Assembly: GCF_027570195.1 (NCBI RefSeq)
Contig: NZ_JAKMUZ010000012.1
Coordinates: 1-64,000 of the forward strand
DNA from: Corynebacterium yonathiae
GTDB lineage: Bacteria > Actinomycetota > Actinomycetes > Mycobacteriales > Mycobacteriaceae
Direction of reading: 5' to 3'
DNA: 64,000 nucleotides
The notes under the pieces are model-generated. The model did no database searches. It was not told the DNA's origin and worked only from the letters and a program-made list of their open reading frames with translations. Positions 63,681 through 64,000 of the stretch are shown here, one piece after another. Within the stretch, counting starts at the first letter, position 1; the number at the start of each line of letters is the position of its first letter. The translations under genes were made by a program, and so were the position numbers.

Positions 63681-64000
63681 ATGGCTGAGCAGCAAAAGCA
63701 GTACATCACCCCAGAGACCAAAGCGAAGCTCGAGGCCGAGCTGCAGGAGCTTATCGATCACCGCCCAGTAGTTGCGGCTGAAATCAACGAGCGCCGTGAG
63801 GAAGGCGACCTCAAGGAAAACGCCGGTTACGATGCCGCGCGTGAGATGCAGGACCAAGAAGAGGCCCGCATCAAGCAGATTTCTGAGGTTCTCGCGAATG
63901 CCACTACCGAGCGCGGTGCCGTGCAAGAGGGTGTGGCTCATACCGGTTCCGTAGTTCACGTTTACTACAACGGTGACAAGGACGATAAGGAGACCTTCCT
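63681..64000 (+). CDS. greA: Transcription elongation factor GreA (5' part)
   Basis: Starts at ATG 63681 and runs off the window after 106 codons. The N-terminal coiled coil reads YITPETKAKLEAELQELIDHRP and AAEINERREEGDLKENAGYDAAREMQ with the acidic tip (REEGDLKENAGY) that enters the RNA polymerase secondary channel. It rescues backtracked polymerase by stimulating RNA cleavage. The C-terminal FKBP-like domain lies beyond 64000. Confidence 0.95.
   Translation, partial: MAEQQKQYITPETKAKLEAELQELIDHRPVVAAEINERREEGDLKENAGYDAAREMQDQEEARIKQISEVLANATTERGAVQEGVAHTGSVVHVYYNGDKDDKETF

Noticed and set aside
1..64000. CRISPR arrays, rRNA genes, prophage
   Set aside because: I saw no regular direct-repeat/spacer arrays, no rRNA sequence and no phage structural genes; the only mobile elements recognised are the two IS copies.

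Overview
The window looks like a chromosomal segment of a mycothiol-producing, mycolate-lineage actinobacterium, very probably a Corynebacterium. The evidence is the mycothiol genes mshB and mca, an LpqW-type lipoprotein, DUF402, DUF4245, DUF4307 and DUF6542 proteins, a short Z-prenyl synthase, moderately high GC, and gene order recalling two separate Mycobacterium tuberculosis blocks (Rv1156 to Rv1178 and Rv1080 to Rv1112). I cannot name the species from sequence alone.

Layout. 1-2.5 kb: a DUF559/AbiEi-like protein behind two perfect DnaA-box nonamers, an XRE regulator overlapping a small membrane protein, and a GtrA protein. 2.5-12.9 kb: a conserved core of an RluA-type pseudouridine synthase (apparently frameshifted at its 5' end), dapC, ferredoxin, a membrane protein, mshB, lpqW, a GPP34 protein, typA, an Rv1157c-like secreted protein, DUF402 and DUF808. 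12.9-39.9 kb is accessory: a ZIP metal transporter, a BCCT osmolyte transporter, a complete selenocysteine system (selB, selA, tRNA-Sec, selD) beside a formate dehydrogenase operon whose catalytic subunit is read through an in-frame UGA, pyroglutamyl peptidase, a manganese/zinc-type ABC operon enclosed by two identical direct copies of an IS110-family element, a thermonuclease-like lipoprotein-sized secreted protein, a DctA-type carrier, a PRC-barrel/DUF2382 stress protein, a CDF metal exporter and a DJ-1/PfpI protein. 40-64 kb returns to conserved core: ychF, an AI-2E family protein, rmuC, DUF6542, ispH, xseA-xseB, DUF4245, glpX, fumC, then a TetR/MFS efflux pair, a decayed CAP-domain gene, a GNAT enzyme, PIN-PhoH, an LGFP lipoprotein, a LysR-like ligand-binding protein, DUF5997, glyA, coaA, a Z-prenyl synthase, mca, DUF4307 and the start of greA.

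How the parts fit. SelD makes selenophosphate, SelA converts seryl-tRNA-Sec, and SelB delivers it to the UGA in the formate dehydrogenase message, where a 7-bp hairpin starts 12 nt after the UGA. The iron-sulfur and NrfD-type membrane subunits then pass formate electrons to the quinone pool. All genes needed for this one selenoprotein lie within about 10.4 kb, so the cluster is close to a self-contained selenium module. Several metal transport genes (ZIP, Mn/Zn ABC with an MntR-like operator, CDF) are scattered through the same accessory stretch.

Most noteworthy: the selenoprotein module with its hairpin; the IS-flanked ABC operon and the possible bridge RNA in the IS left end; a family of intergenic hairpin repeats next to accessory genes and at the IS insertion points; a regular array of three 17-bp-spaced palindromes overlapping the start of a TetR gene; and a CAP-domain pseudogene with at least four lesions.
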